From assembly GCA_029255685.2 (NCBI GenBank), contig CM055312.2, positions 8,022,649-8,086,648 on the forward strand: a stretch of DNA of 64,000 bases, written 5' to 3'. The stretch's first letter is position 1, and each line of letters opens with the position of its first letter. The position numbers and the translations under genes were made by a program. Under the pieces are notes generated by a model. That model was not told the DNA's origin, did no database searches, and saw only the letters and a program-made list of their open reading frames with translations. Positions 31,355-43,036 of the stretch are shown in pieces. This DNA comes from Silene conica. Lineage: Eukaryota; Streptophyta; Magnoliopsida; Caryophyllales; Caryophyllaceae.

Positions 31355-33995
31355 GACTCTGTTTGATAAAACTAACTGAAAATGAATCTGAAATTTGAAA
31401 AGGTAGCTGAAAACATAAAAGTTAATTGAAACTTGAAAAGATAGTTGAAAAATAAGAACCGATAAGATAGCTGATTATACAAAAAAAATGTTTGACAAAC
31501 CAACTGAAAATGGTCGATTATATAAAAAAAAATGGCAAAATAACTGAAAAGGTAATTGATTTAATCAAATGATGTAATAGTACATGATAATTAGTTAATA
31601 ATATAAATTTAAAGAGTAACAATGGAAAATAAAATAAAATCAGGTACCTAAAAGGCTAAAATCTTAAATGTTATTGTAGGTAGGCACTAAGGCAAGGTAG
31701 AATTTCATTTTAGATAGTTTTTCTTGTTTAAATAAGTTACTTGTTAAACGCTTACAATAAAAAGGGACATGCAAAATTTCGCATACCATTTTACTAAATC
31801 CCGCACATTTCCTCCTTTTATTCCGAATGTACCCCTATCATTCACACCCCTACCAAAAACAAAAACGAAACCCCCAAAAAATAAACATTATCTCAGCCAC
31901 CGTTTCCTCTCAATCAGTCACCCCCTCCTTCACCACCTCCCTGCCAAAGTGGCCACCATCCCCCTCCGCTCCCTATTTATATCGGTCTCCCCTCCTAAGG
32001 CCGAGCACCACATGCACCGACTGAACATACGAACACCGCACCAACAAGACATCATATACTCCGACGCTGGCGGTCGACGGTGTGTAATATTTGCAGCAAC
32101 TAAATCTGGAAAATGCTTTTTTGATCGATCCACCATCAATTGAATCAATCGAATGAGTTTAATATATGCAGTTTGCATCATGTTTATTTGTCAAGAAATC
32201 CGTCGTTTCAATTGATTTAACCTATTAACTATCAAGTTAATCCATCTCCTACTTATTAAAAAAAACCTTCCTTTTTAAAAGAAAAATTAATTAAATAAAT
32301 CTGGTTTTAATAAAATTATTGGTAAAACTAGAAAGTTACATGTCGGATGTGCGAATTAAATTCATAATTGTCAAATTGTTGATGAATTGAATAGGTTATG
32401 AGAGAGAAGAGAGATATTTTTTTAGATTTTTTATGACAAGGGTAATTGTAGAATATTAGGGAGAAGTGCGTGGAGTTTTAAGTAAAATAACTAGTTTTGT
32501 GACCCGTGAAATTCACGGGATATTCAGTTTCTAATGTGATACCTTAGTCATTTGATATCATAATATACTACGATCAACTCAACTTACGATTTTCAAGTTC
32601 TAAGAGGTATATAAAGCCAATTAGCCTTTTGTACAACAATTTATTAGAAATTCAAGTGATATATAGTAGATATTAAAACACCCCAGCCAAAACTAAAGTA
32701 AATCAATATAAGCTAAAATAATTAATAATATAGGTATTCATATAATCAAATTATACAATACTATACTAATAAACAAAAATCCCAAAATAGAGCACCCTCG
32801 CCAATTAGATATTAAAATTTCAACAACAATTATAAAAATAACATAAAGCACGCGATTAGAAATGTTATGAATGACAAAACTAATATATCATGATCCCCAT
32901 AAAATTGAAGCTAATACGACAATAATAAATTGTGGAACTAAGAATTTTAAAGCAGCAACTTGAATAACAATTGGATCATTAATGTCGAATACTGCGTCTA
33001 TTTTTTTTGTTATTAATACTGCGTCTAATAAACAATCTTATACAAAGATGTGAATAGAATTATAGCATGAAATATCAATGACACATACCATTTTACTAAC
33101 GATAGAGATAAAAAATGTTTTTTTTCTTACAAGTTTGCCTTTTATCAAAAATATATAAACAATTGAGGATGCGTTTTATAGCTTTTAAATATACTTTTTT
33201 ATTATTATTATCAAATTTAATATTGGCATAAAACAGATCAAGATTCATAACTTTTGAGCATCCTTTTTCCATTATTATGAAGTTTAATATAAACATATAA
33301 GAAAAATGTGATATGGTATGTAAAAGGTTTGTTTTATTATTATTATTTTTTCTTTTTTTCTTTTTTATTATGTACCGGGAACTTTTATTAAAAATAAAGG
33401 AAAAATTACATGAAATTTGTGGGCACCCGTGATTATTATTATTTTACAAAATTTCCTTTGCATGAAAATGGTTTAAGAAGTTATTTTATGTAATTAAAAA
33501 TATGATATATGGTTGATAATAGATAGTTTGGTTTGCCTTTTAATTATATTAATAATAGATAGATATTAGTGGTTTTATAATCCAAATTATTAGACTTTTT
33601 ATTACTACATATAGAACTTTTTAGCTACTATATTTATGCTTAATGAAGAATTAGATGGAGAAATTGTAAGATTTAAATGATGGAAGTAAATTCGTAATTT
33701 ATTTTTATAATTTAAATGAGGATCTTACAATTTCCACCAAAAAAATGTTAGTAAACCTTATAAAAAGTTTAATAAATAGCTCTAAAATAATTTTAATATT
33801 AACCAATATAAATTAATAGAATTTAATTATGATAATCCTATTTGGCAAAAAATTAAATATTGTTAAGTTGTCTTTTAATTATATAGTACAAATATAGATA
33901 AAAGAATACTAATCAATTTATTAACATATTATATTAAAAAAATAATTAAATAGGAAAAACTTTTAATTAATTTAATTTGATGGTTGTTAAGTATT
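31355..33995. other. AT-rich spacer with repeat remnants
   Basis: GAAAAGGTAGCTGAAAA-type repeats at about 31370-31560, then a moderately C-rich stretch (31790-32060) with an open frame of 124 codons that I cannot match to any family, then the Helitron end at 32491, then very AT-rich sequence up to the LINE. I see no supported gene. Confidence 0.4.
32491..32519 (-). mobile_element. Helitron 3' terminus (minus strand)
   Basis: On the minus strand the order is CCCGTGA-ATT-TCACGGG hairpin (32519-32503), a short spacer, then CTAG followed by T, which is the CTRR-T ending of Helitrons inserted between A and T. The element would extend to the right. A 5' TC end was not found, so length is unknown. 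It is probably non-autonomous. Confidence 0.5.
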
Positions 33996-34856
33996 ATGAA
34001 GAGTTTTACCCTGGACCATATGGTTTCGTTGGTTGCTAAATCCTGGAACCATGTGACTCAACCAGAGGTTCTTTACTTTTCGAAGGGGTGGTTTTATTTC
34101 AGATTCCATTCTGAGGAGAACTGTCAGAATATTATAAACGATTCTTGGAACATGAATGGGTTTCCCTTAAGTTTGAAATGTTGGAGCCCAACAGTGGTGG
34201 AGGAATTGCATTCTGTCTCTACTATACCTATTTGGGTTAAATTTCTGAATTTGGATCCATGTCTTTGGTCTAATAAAGGATTGAGTAAGGTTGCTAGTTT
34301 TGTTGGTAGGCCAATCTATGCTGATGAGTACACTACGAATAAAAGTAAGCTTGCTTTTGCTCGTATTCTCATAGAAGTGGACGTATCAAAAGAATTGCCA
34401 ACAACTGTTAGTTTCAAAACTCCTTTCAGAGGTAAAATTGAGCAGCGTATAGTTTACGAGTGGGTTACTTACTACTGTCATACTTCTCAAAGGGTAGGGC
34501 ACACAAAGGAGAAGTGTAGAGTGGGTCAAAAGAAAGTTTATCGGGTTAAGAAGTCGGATGTAGGGCCTTCGGTGGTCTCTGGTTCTGAGCAGAAAGATGT
34601 CAATGATGGTCTAGTAGTGACTGATCCTGCGGTACTTGAAGACGCAGTGCCAGAAGTGGTATCTACTCCACCTAGCCAGCAATTAGATGGCCAGAGTAAG
34701 CATAAGGATAAATCATCAATGAAGGCAAGGGATAAGACTAAGGCAAATCTGGGGAATAGATTCCAATCTTTGGCTAATTTACTCGATGATGATGATCATG
34801 TTAGTGGGGATCCTGAGTTGGATAGGCTGTTGGACCCTGATGGGATCCCAACCTAA
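33996..34856 (+). pseudogene. L1-type LINE ORF1 (DUF4283 and zinc knuckle), 5' truncated
   Basis: Open from ATG 33996 to TAA 34854-34856, 286 residues. The first part has DUF4283 features (WFYFRFHSEENCQNII, WNMNGFPLSLKCWSP, IPIWVKFLNLDPCLW, ASFVGRPIYADEYT). A degraded CCHC knuckle follows (YYCHTSQRVGHTKEKC, where the first Cys pair is imperfect), then a Ser/Lys/Asp-rich tail. The N-terminal residues usual for the domain are missing, so the copy is probably truncated at the 5' end, as LINEs often are. The stop overlaps the ORF2 start as TAATG. Confidence 0.8.
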
Positions 34857-36976
34857 TGATTCTTACATCTTGGAACATAAGAGGGTTTAATGACCCTCTT
34901 AAGCAGCAGGAAATGTTAAATTTCTTGTTGGCTAATTCTGTGGATTGTTGTGCTTATGTTGGAAACTCACATTAAGGCTCATCATGCTGCTTTGATTGCT
35001 AAAGTTTTTTCTCGGTTTGCTATTGCTAATAACTACGCTGCTCATTATAATGGGCGAATCTGGATTTTTGGAATCCCACCACTGTTGTTGTTAGGGTGAT
35101 TGAAGTTAGTGCTCAACACATACACTGCCAGATCACTCACATTGTTACTCAGAGTACGATTCTTTGTACGTTTGTGTATGCGTTTAATAACGCAGCTGCT
35201 AGACGTGAGTTATGGGCTGCGCTTGATTCTATTGCTACTAGTCAAGCTCTCCCTTGGGCTTGCTTAGGGGACTATAATGTGGTCATATCCCCTTCTGAGC
35301 GGCTAGGGGGGTCAACCTATCCAGCTGCTGTCATGACTGAGTTTAGCACTTGTTTGGAGAACTGTCAACTTTGTGATCATCAAGCTACGGGATGTCATTA
35401 TACTTGGTCTAATAACCAAGTTAACTCAATTAAATGGCAAAGCTTGATCGAATCCTTATAAATTCTGTTTGGTCTCAGAGTATACGATCAACAGCTTGGT
35501 TTCCTGGGGCTGGTATTTCAGACCATTCGCCAGCCATGCTTCAGCTTCACTTTAATAATCACAGGGTGGCTAAATCTTTTAGATATCTAAACTGTTGGTC
35601 TTATTCTCCTTACTATGGGAAGACAGTTGAAGATAGCTGGACTGATAAAGCTCACGGTGATAAGATTTGTCAGTTGTTTTCCAAACTCAGACGACTTAAG
35701 CCGGTTCTTAAGAATCTTCACAGGGAGCACTTTATGAATATAGGAGGGCAAGTGGTTATTGCTAAGTCTGAGTTGCTAGACTGTCAGTCTTAGTTGTAGT
35801 CCCAACCTACTGACCCGAATCTTCTGATATTGCAGGATGCTCTGAAAAAGAGCTATGTAAAATCTTCAACGAATTGAACATGCTAACCTTCAGCAACGAG
35901 CAAAAGTTAAGGACATGATGTTGAATGATACTAACACTAAGCATTTCTATGCTAAAGTCGCCGCCAGGAAGGCTACTAGCAATATTGGTCTAATAAGTAA
36001 CACCGCTGGAATTCAATGCACGGGGAGAGATGTAGCTGCTGCGTTTATTCAATATTATACTGAGCTCCTGGGTACCGTTGTTGATGTTGACTCTATCCCT
36101 ACTGATTTATTTCGAACGGGTCTTTTCCCTGCCACTGCTTCAGTCACTCTTCTTGCTCCTGTTACTCGGTCTGAAATTTATTATGCTTTATCTACAATTG
36201 ACCAAAATAATAGTCCAGGAGTAGATGGTTACGGGTCTGGTTTTTTTAAGACTTCATGGGACATTGTGGGGGATGATTATGTTCATGCTGTTGAGGAGTT
36301 TTTCAGGAAAAGTAGACTTCCAAAGTCTGCTAATAGTACCCTGATCACTTTGATTCCCAAGGTTGCTACACCTCAAACTGTTACTGACTTTCGTCCTATA
36401 TCTTGTTGCACGGTTTTTTACAAGACTATAACCAAGATTTTGGCTATTCGTTTACAAGGATTTATGGGTGCAGTTATTGGAGATGAGCAAGCTGCGTTTG
36501 TCCAAGGAAGAGATATCTTTGACAACTCTTTCATGGCTCATGAGCTAGCCCATAATTATACTCGATCCTATTTATCTCCGAGGTGTATTGCCAAGGTTGA
36601 TATAAGGAAAGCATTTGATTCTGTGAACTGGTAGTTCCTTCATAGTTGTCTCCATCTTTATGGGTTGCCTCAGAAATTCATAAGGTGGATCATGGCCTGC
36701 ATCACTTCTCTTTGGTACTCTCTTAATATTAACGGATCAGTCGAGGGTTATTTCAAAGGTCAGAGAGGGTTAAGGCAAGGGGACCCTCTATCCCCATACC
36801 TCTTTGTTCTCTGTATGGAGGTTCTTTCGAGACAACTCTGGAAGCTCCCGGATCATGACTCATTTTCTTTCCATCCCAAGTGTGTTAAGCTGAAGCTTAC
36901 CCACCTCGTGTTTGCTGACGACCTGCTGGTTTTTGTTAGGGGGGATCTCCCGTCTGTAGTGAAGGGTTTAACTAGT
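34856..36976 (+). pseudogene. L1-type LINE ORF2 (APE endonuclease and RT), broken
   Basis: Starts at ATG 34856 with SWNIRGFNDPLKQQ (APE endonuclease start). A frame change occurs near 34965 (the LETH motif is in another frame), and more breaks lie near 35455 and 35790. Endonuclease landmarks GDYN and SDHSP are visible, then RT with SPGVDGYGSGFFK, DFRPISCC, KVDIRKAFDSVNW, a TAG at 36632-36634, RQGDPLSPYLF and the catalytic FADDLLVF. The frame is cut off at 36976 by the Copia LTR, so the RT end and RNase H are gone. Inactive. Confidence 0.85.
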
Positions 36977-38224
36977 TGCTCATAAACTAATTTTAGTCAT
37001 ACTAACATAAACCTTTAATTAACATATGAATAAACTCGTTTATAAGATCTTATGCATGCTAATATATGCGGAATAGGGAGAAATCGAACCCTTACACACG
37101 GTCCAAGCTTGGCAAGGATGATCCTCCAAAGTACCCAAAATAGAATACCTCCTTTAAAGATGCACCAAGACTATCCCTTAAATATCCGAAATCTTGAACG
37201 AGCTAGCACAAATTCGGTTTCTCCTTAAACTTATTCTAATCTCTCTAATTAGAATAATATTTGAATACTACTTTTAGTATAATTTTATTATCTTATAATA
37301 AGTATTTGAGGTTGTAAAATCTCTCTTACCTTAGTGAATTTTTCGGCTAGGTTAAGAGTTAGAATGAATGTGATATATTCATATATATATCAAGCATGCC
37401 GTATAATAAGATAATGAGATAACTTAAGCATGCTCACTTGGGAATGGGAAGCCGGCTATGGGATGTGTAACAAGGGGACATCATCACTTCTCAAGGTATT
37501 ATAGGGTGGCCTTAGGTAGAGTTTCCAATAAACTCTTTAATGATTATGTCTTATGGATAATTAACACATAATCATACCTTAACTACCCTATAATAACCGG
37601 CCATCCACCATAAGTGGATCTCATTTTATAAAAACGTCAATTGCTACAATTGTGTGTTATGTGACATCTTATATGTCACAAGTTAATACAATTATAAAAT
37701 ATTTATCGTATAAATAATCTATATATATAAACATATATATATATATAATTAAATAAATCATATTTATCAATTGACAAGTAATTCGAAATTACTGTTTTAT
37801 AAAATGATCACTTATCGTCAATACGATTTACAACCTTTGTATTAATCTCAACCCGATTCATTCTAATAACGAGATAATAAAATATCGTTTAATGTTTAAC
37901 AATTGACACATTTCAATTTTAAACAAAAATCTTACAATAAGATTTAACCTCTAATTTCTCGATATACGAGTTTAAGGAATATGATCAAATTGTATCATCA
38001 TACATTTGATCACTTTATCAATTAAGGGAATTCTCCTAAAGGTGTGACCTAAAGGGATCAACTGACCACCACCGTCATACGACAGTAATGTCAAACTCTA
38101 GCTAGCCAATCATTACCGATTAATGTTGGTCAGTTGACTAATAAATCGTATCATCCCTTGCGCATTCTTGTTATGAGATTTAATTACGTGATCGCACTTA
38201 TTGTTGAGGACACATTTCCCAACA
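36977..38224 (-). repeat. Copia-like 3' LTR
   Basis: 1248 bp with TG...CA ends on the minus strand. The neighbouring ATCTCCCACTT (38225-38235) is the complement of the GTGGGAGAT polypurine tract typical of Copia elements. The LINE frame ends exactly at its outer border. Confidence 0.75.
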
Positions 38225-40156
38225 ATCTCCCACTTGTCCTCGACAAGTGTGCGTCACCAATTCTCTTGTCCTATTACAATCTCCCACTCAATGCAAGATG
38301 TCTCTCTAAGGTCGTACTTGCATTCGATCATATCATGAGTGGTTTCCTCGACCGGGAGAATAACTGTCTGACCGGAATTATCTACCATAGATACCTTCCG
38401 AGCGTGGCCACGCATTTCCAGTTAACTTCTCCTCGAGTGGCCCTGAGATTTGAACAACCCTGACAAGGGGTGGATAATTTCTATCGCACTACTTCCTTCA
38501 ACTAGTCACAGTTAGTCACAACCCAAAACAATCCCATTTGACTCCAGTTACGAAAAGTCGTAGAGAATGGATCAAAGTTATGCCTAAACTGTACCATCTT
38601 GGGAGAGTAGTCTTTAGTCTAAGAATTGACTCACAAGAATACTATAGCAGCTCTCGCCACGACCCGGCTATTGAATTTCCAGAACTCTATAAGCGGTCAC
38701 ATTTCCCGACAGAGTGTCTCTAACAGTCTGCCTATGTGATCGACTAGTCATCACATATGACTCTATGGCACTTGAACTTGCCATCAATCGCCTCACACTC
38801 TAGTCGCTTTGAGACGTCACCTCATGTAAGCGGCTAGGGGCCATACTAAGTCAATCCAGTTCACTTATGGGGTTCAACATTGTCTCTTACAACCCATTTG
38901 GATTCTGACAAAGTATCTTTTACTTTGAGTTAATAATAACTCAAATGATGTTGTCATGCAACAATAGTCAATACTGTTACATTGCATTTGATGCACAATC
39001 ATCTATTTGTAATAGTGTTTTGCGAATAACCTTTATTCATGATTTGCAAAACTTACAAATTTTGGTCTCCTTTATTCTCATATTATCCCGTATAATATGA
39101 TTCTATTTGAGTACATTATCTAGAACTCTTTCTAGATTTTGAGTTTTCCTTTCCGGAGGAAAGCTCCCACTGTTATCTTATAACTTGTGACGTATCAATA
39201 TACTAGAGGGATTAAAAATCACTCTCTACAGTCACTTATGTACTGAAATCTATATTGTAGTTTATTCATGATTTCATCATTCTAATAATTTTCACTCATC
39301 TTGGCTATTAGATAATGGTTTCATTCATCGTTATGAATAATGTATCCAACCACTCTAACTTCTAGTGGGCGACCTTTTATTATCCATATAATAAACCTTC
39401 CCGTAAAGCTCCATCATCTTATGATATAAGGTTTTTGATCATCTAGAATTGAAAACCTCTTATTCTTTACACCTTAAAGAATCACCCATTCTCTCTAAAT
39501 GGTAGGCTTAATTCTTTTAATGAAAAATTGCTCCCACTAAAATCAATATCTCTCGATATCTTAAATGAACCTTTCATTTCACGCATGTTAAACTATTACT
39601 CGAATCATTATTACTATCACTATCCTTATAGTGATCTGTTTCTATTCAATCAATCATTACCTTTTCGTTTCCTCGAGACGAAATGACACAACTACATTGA
39701 GAGGATTGAGATGATTTCTTCTCTTTTATCTTATAAACTTAGAAAAATCATTTATTAAGGAACTGTTTTCCTTCCGATTTCATACGGGGTTTCATGTCTC
39801 CTCTCTTTGAAACAATGAACACAAAGAACCTTTCTTCGAGTGTTCTCCCGTAGTTTCTTCAGTGTCCTCTTATAGTTTCTTCAAATCATTTAGGGCTCTT
39901 CTTAAGACTCCCAAGTAGGAATCTTCTCTAAGATCCTTTATTTTATCATTGGTTTGCAAGCGAAATATTTTCTCCCACTCTATCCTTCTAACAATAACCT
40001 TTATTCGTATAAGGATAGCTATTTCGATTAACCAATGCATATGAATGTTTGAAGTTTTATAGGTGTGATGAATACATTCTCATTTTCACTTAAAATGAAA
40101 ATCTTATAATGAACTGATATAGTCTTATTTTGATTGAAAGTATCTCATGGGGTGTA
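38225..40156 (-). other. Copia-like non-coding interior (3' part)
   Basis: No frame of protein character on either strand. Several TCTCCCACT words (for example 38279-38289) repeat the complement of the polypurine tract. It ends at GTGTA, the Tekay target copy. Confidence 0.5.
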
Positions 40157-40882
40157 TGTAAAACCCCTCGCGAAAGCGGAAGTACAAACACACAAAAGTA
40201 CCAAAATTGCAGCGGAATTAAAACTTTTAAAGATAAAGCATGCGAGAAGTCTTAGACTGAAACGTAAACTGAAACTGAAACCAAATAGATAAGTAACAGT
40301 ACTAAGTATCAAACTGAAACATAAATAAATACATCAGCCGGGGATGACACATCCCTACCGGCACCAAAACAAAAACAACAAAAGTCTAAGAGTCTAGCTA
40401 AGCGTAAACGGGTAAGTCAACTGATGAATGGATCATCACTCGCTAGCTCTCCTGTAACCCCGATCTCCAACCCTGCATGTACCTACATACATGAAAACAT
40501 GTACGCCACAATCAGTGGGGAGTGACTAGAGTTCTCCTAGCCACCTTTTGTGACAACACGTAACATATAAACAATACAGAACACTCCAACATATATCAAC
40601 ATGTGAAGCATAAACATCTCATCATCATATCTCTTACTAACATGCGATTACAGTGCACGGCTCTTAACCAACTTCATAAACAAATAGGAAGGAGAGCCGG
40701 TTTCCCTACTGGTCACCCAGTCGGGGGGTCTTTCAATCCCACTATTTATGAAACCGAACAAGAGTCATCCAATGCCTTGGATGATTAGACCACAACTCAA
40801 TAAACATTCAATAACTCATTTTTATCAATAACCATCTCTGGTACAAACCAACTCAAGGTAAGAAGACAACATCAGCAAGTAA

Positions 40883-41440
40883 AGGTTCAGCGGTCAACTC
40901 AAGACATAACCTATACCAAATCGTTCAGCAAGTGTAAAGGTTCAGCGGTCAACTTAAGACATAACCTAAACACCAAACATCAGCAAGCAAGGACTCAGAG
41001 GCCAACTTAAGGCATAGACCCGCCAATCAGCAAGATACTAGACTCAGCGGCCAACTTAAGGCATAGACTAGCATCCAAAAGCAAAGGACTCAGAGGCCAA
41101 CTTAAGGCATGTCCCTTCACCACATCACAAGGTACTAAACTCAGAGGCCAGCTTAAGGCATGTTCTAGCACCAAACATCTGCACTCCGGGCAAGGTGTCA
41201 GTTCCTTAGCTATCCCGTCGTGCAGCTGCTCTACTCGTCAGACTCAGAGGCCAACTTAAGGCATGTTCTGACGCGATCACTATCATACATATCTGAACTC
41301 AGAGGCCAGCTTAAGGCATGTTCCAGACACGACAAACATACACATATAGGGCTCAGAGGCCAACTTAAGGCATATCCCCATATATGACAAACAACTCACG
41401 TATTAAGTTCAGAGGCCAGCTTAAGGCATAACTTAATACG
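40883..41440 (-). repeat. Array of about ten constant-loop, variable-stem hairpins
   Basis: Each unit has the plus-strand core CAGAGGCCAACTTAAGGCAT (variants CAGCGG, CCAGC, CAAGACAT) between arms that pair with each other and differ from unit to unit: AGGTT/AACCT at 40938-40967, CGTCAGA/TCTGACG at 41236-41273, CGTATTAAGTT/AACTTAATACG at 41399-41440, CTAGACT/AGACTAG (one A-A mismatch) near 41037-41072. The second copy is at about 48366-48923 in the other LTR. Confidence 0.9.
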
Positions 41441-41728
41441 CATCAAAACAATATCATTCAAGTCTATGAACTACACTATAGTTCTACCTTTAACTTTTAA
41501 TCAACACTTAATTGACCTCGAGAACTAAGGTGAGGGAGAGCCGGTTTCCCTTTCGGTTGCCTGACCGGGGGGTCTCTATCCTCACTATATTCCCGAACCC
41601 AATATAATGTTGCCCATCCTCCGGGGACCTCAAATACATGTCAAAGGTACACAAAACAAGTTTCAATCAAAACCGATTAACCGTTTAAAAGTTATGAACG
41701 AAAAACTAGTAAACAACATTCAGGGGTC

Positions 41729-42017
41729 CCCAGCCGGTCGGCCGGCTGGGAAGACCTTCCCAAAGCCCACAAAACAACTCGCTTCCAATCCCATATGTAC
41801 CCTCAGCCGGCTGGCAGGCGGCCGGTCTGCCGGCTGAGGTCCCCTTCTACTTAGGTCTTCGCAAAGTTACTCAAGACAAAACGACTACCAGCCGGTCGGC
41901 AGGCAGCCGGTTGGCCGGCTGGCAGTCCTAGGCCAATTTCCACAAAAAACTCGAAAATTCACCAGATGCTCTCCCAGCCGGTCGACCGGCGGCCGGTCAG
42001 TCGACCGGCTCAGAGAG
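41729..42017 (-). repeat. Four GC-rich inverted-repeat clusters (CAGCCGG...CCGGCTG)
   Basis: Clusters at 41729-41750, 41801-41839, 41888-41922 and 41969-42017. Each begins CCAGCCGG or CTCAGCCGG and ends in the complement, for example CCTCAGCCGGC...GCCGGCTGAGG. Their GC content contrasts with the AT-rich LTR. In the other LTR the first cluster is 15 bp longer. Confidence 0.88.
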
Positions 42018-42971
42018 CCTGTCACGCAAAAACGCATTTTCCAAATACTTCTAAATCTCCACAAATCGATACCCAAACTTCACAATTGCTACAATATAAG
42101 TTTACCCATCATTATTAAACATTCAATACTACTTCCTAGCAGCACGAGATTCCCATAACAATCCTTAAGACGGTCAAAACAAGTATCCGTCGCAAACATG
42201 AGATTTTCCATCAAAACAACATATGAGCATATAAGCCTTAACAAGCATAAATTCATCAAAGTAAAGCATTCCTAAGCATGTTACTACAACTCTTGATCAT
42301 CAAACATTAACAAAAACAGGAATCAAGTCAAGAATCACATCAATATGCTAATATACACATAAAGGCCGAGTTTCTCATTATCGTCACCTTAAAGCTTATT
42401 CCGGCAAGTGATCCTCCTCTACCACGTAAGAGTCCACGTCGGGATCGTCAAGACCAACCCCTACAATAAAGAAAACGGTTTAAGAGCACCAAAAACGAAT
42501 TATAGGAGAACAGGCCGAATTTTAAAGGTTGACGAAACGAAAATTGAAAGTGATGGATGTCTTGGAAATCGAACGAGGATTCCGAAAATGTACTTACTTT
42601 CGCGATTCGATGAACGGATGATGGCGAAAACTCGAAAAGAAGGAAGGGTTTTATGGAGGTTTTGAGAGATTTAAAGTTACAGTGAAATGAAACTTGAGGG
42701 AGAAGAAGATGTCGACATATGGGGTTTATAAGGTACAAGTGGGTCCTTTCCGAATAATTAAATGGAACGGACTTTTAAACGGATATGGAACGAGTACTTG
42801 AGTCGGATATTTAATTATGCCAAGTTGTATTCGTCTTAAGAACTGGAGGTTCTTAAGGCGGATCTTATCTATTTATAAAAATTTCCGAATTAAATTATTA
42901 AAATGTTATTTTATTATTTAAAATAATTAAAATCGCTTAAATTAGGTTTTACGAAAATACGGGATGTTACA

Positions 42972-42985
42972 ATCACCCCAACTTC
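42972..42985 (-). other. Tekay polypurine tract
   Basis: The minus strand reads GAAGTTGGGGTGAT immediately before the 3' LTR start TGTAAC. It primes plus-strand synthesis in LTR elements. Confidence 0.8.
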
Positions 42986-43036
42986 AAAAAGTTTCGTCCT
43001 CGAAACTCGAACGGACATAAATCTATATACTATACC

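Larger units (their letters stand above)
40157..42971 (-). repeat. Tekay 3' LTR
   Basis: 2815 bp. It holds the hairpin array (about 40883-41440), two larger conserved hairpins (about 40684-40745 and 41530-41585) and four GC-rich palindrome clusters (41729-42017). These structures are unusual for an LTR and are described separately. Confidence 0.93.

Noticed and set aside
31769..32143. Plus-strand frame of 124 codons
   Set aside because: No recognisable domain or exon context; proline/histidine-rich composition reflects a C-rich stretch. Left as unsupported.
38134..38463. Plus-strand frame spanning the Copia LTR border
   Set aside because: It crosses the LTR end and polypurine tract and has no protein character.
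40883..41440. CRISPR-like array of regularly repeated words
   Set aside because: The repeats lie in a plant LTR, spacing is irregular, the spacers pair across the repeat, and there are no cas genes. It is better described as a hairpin array in a retrotransposon.
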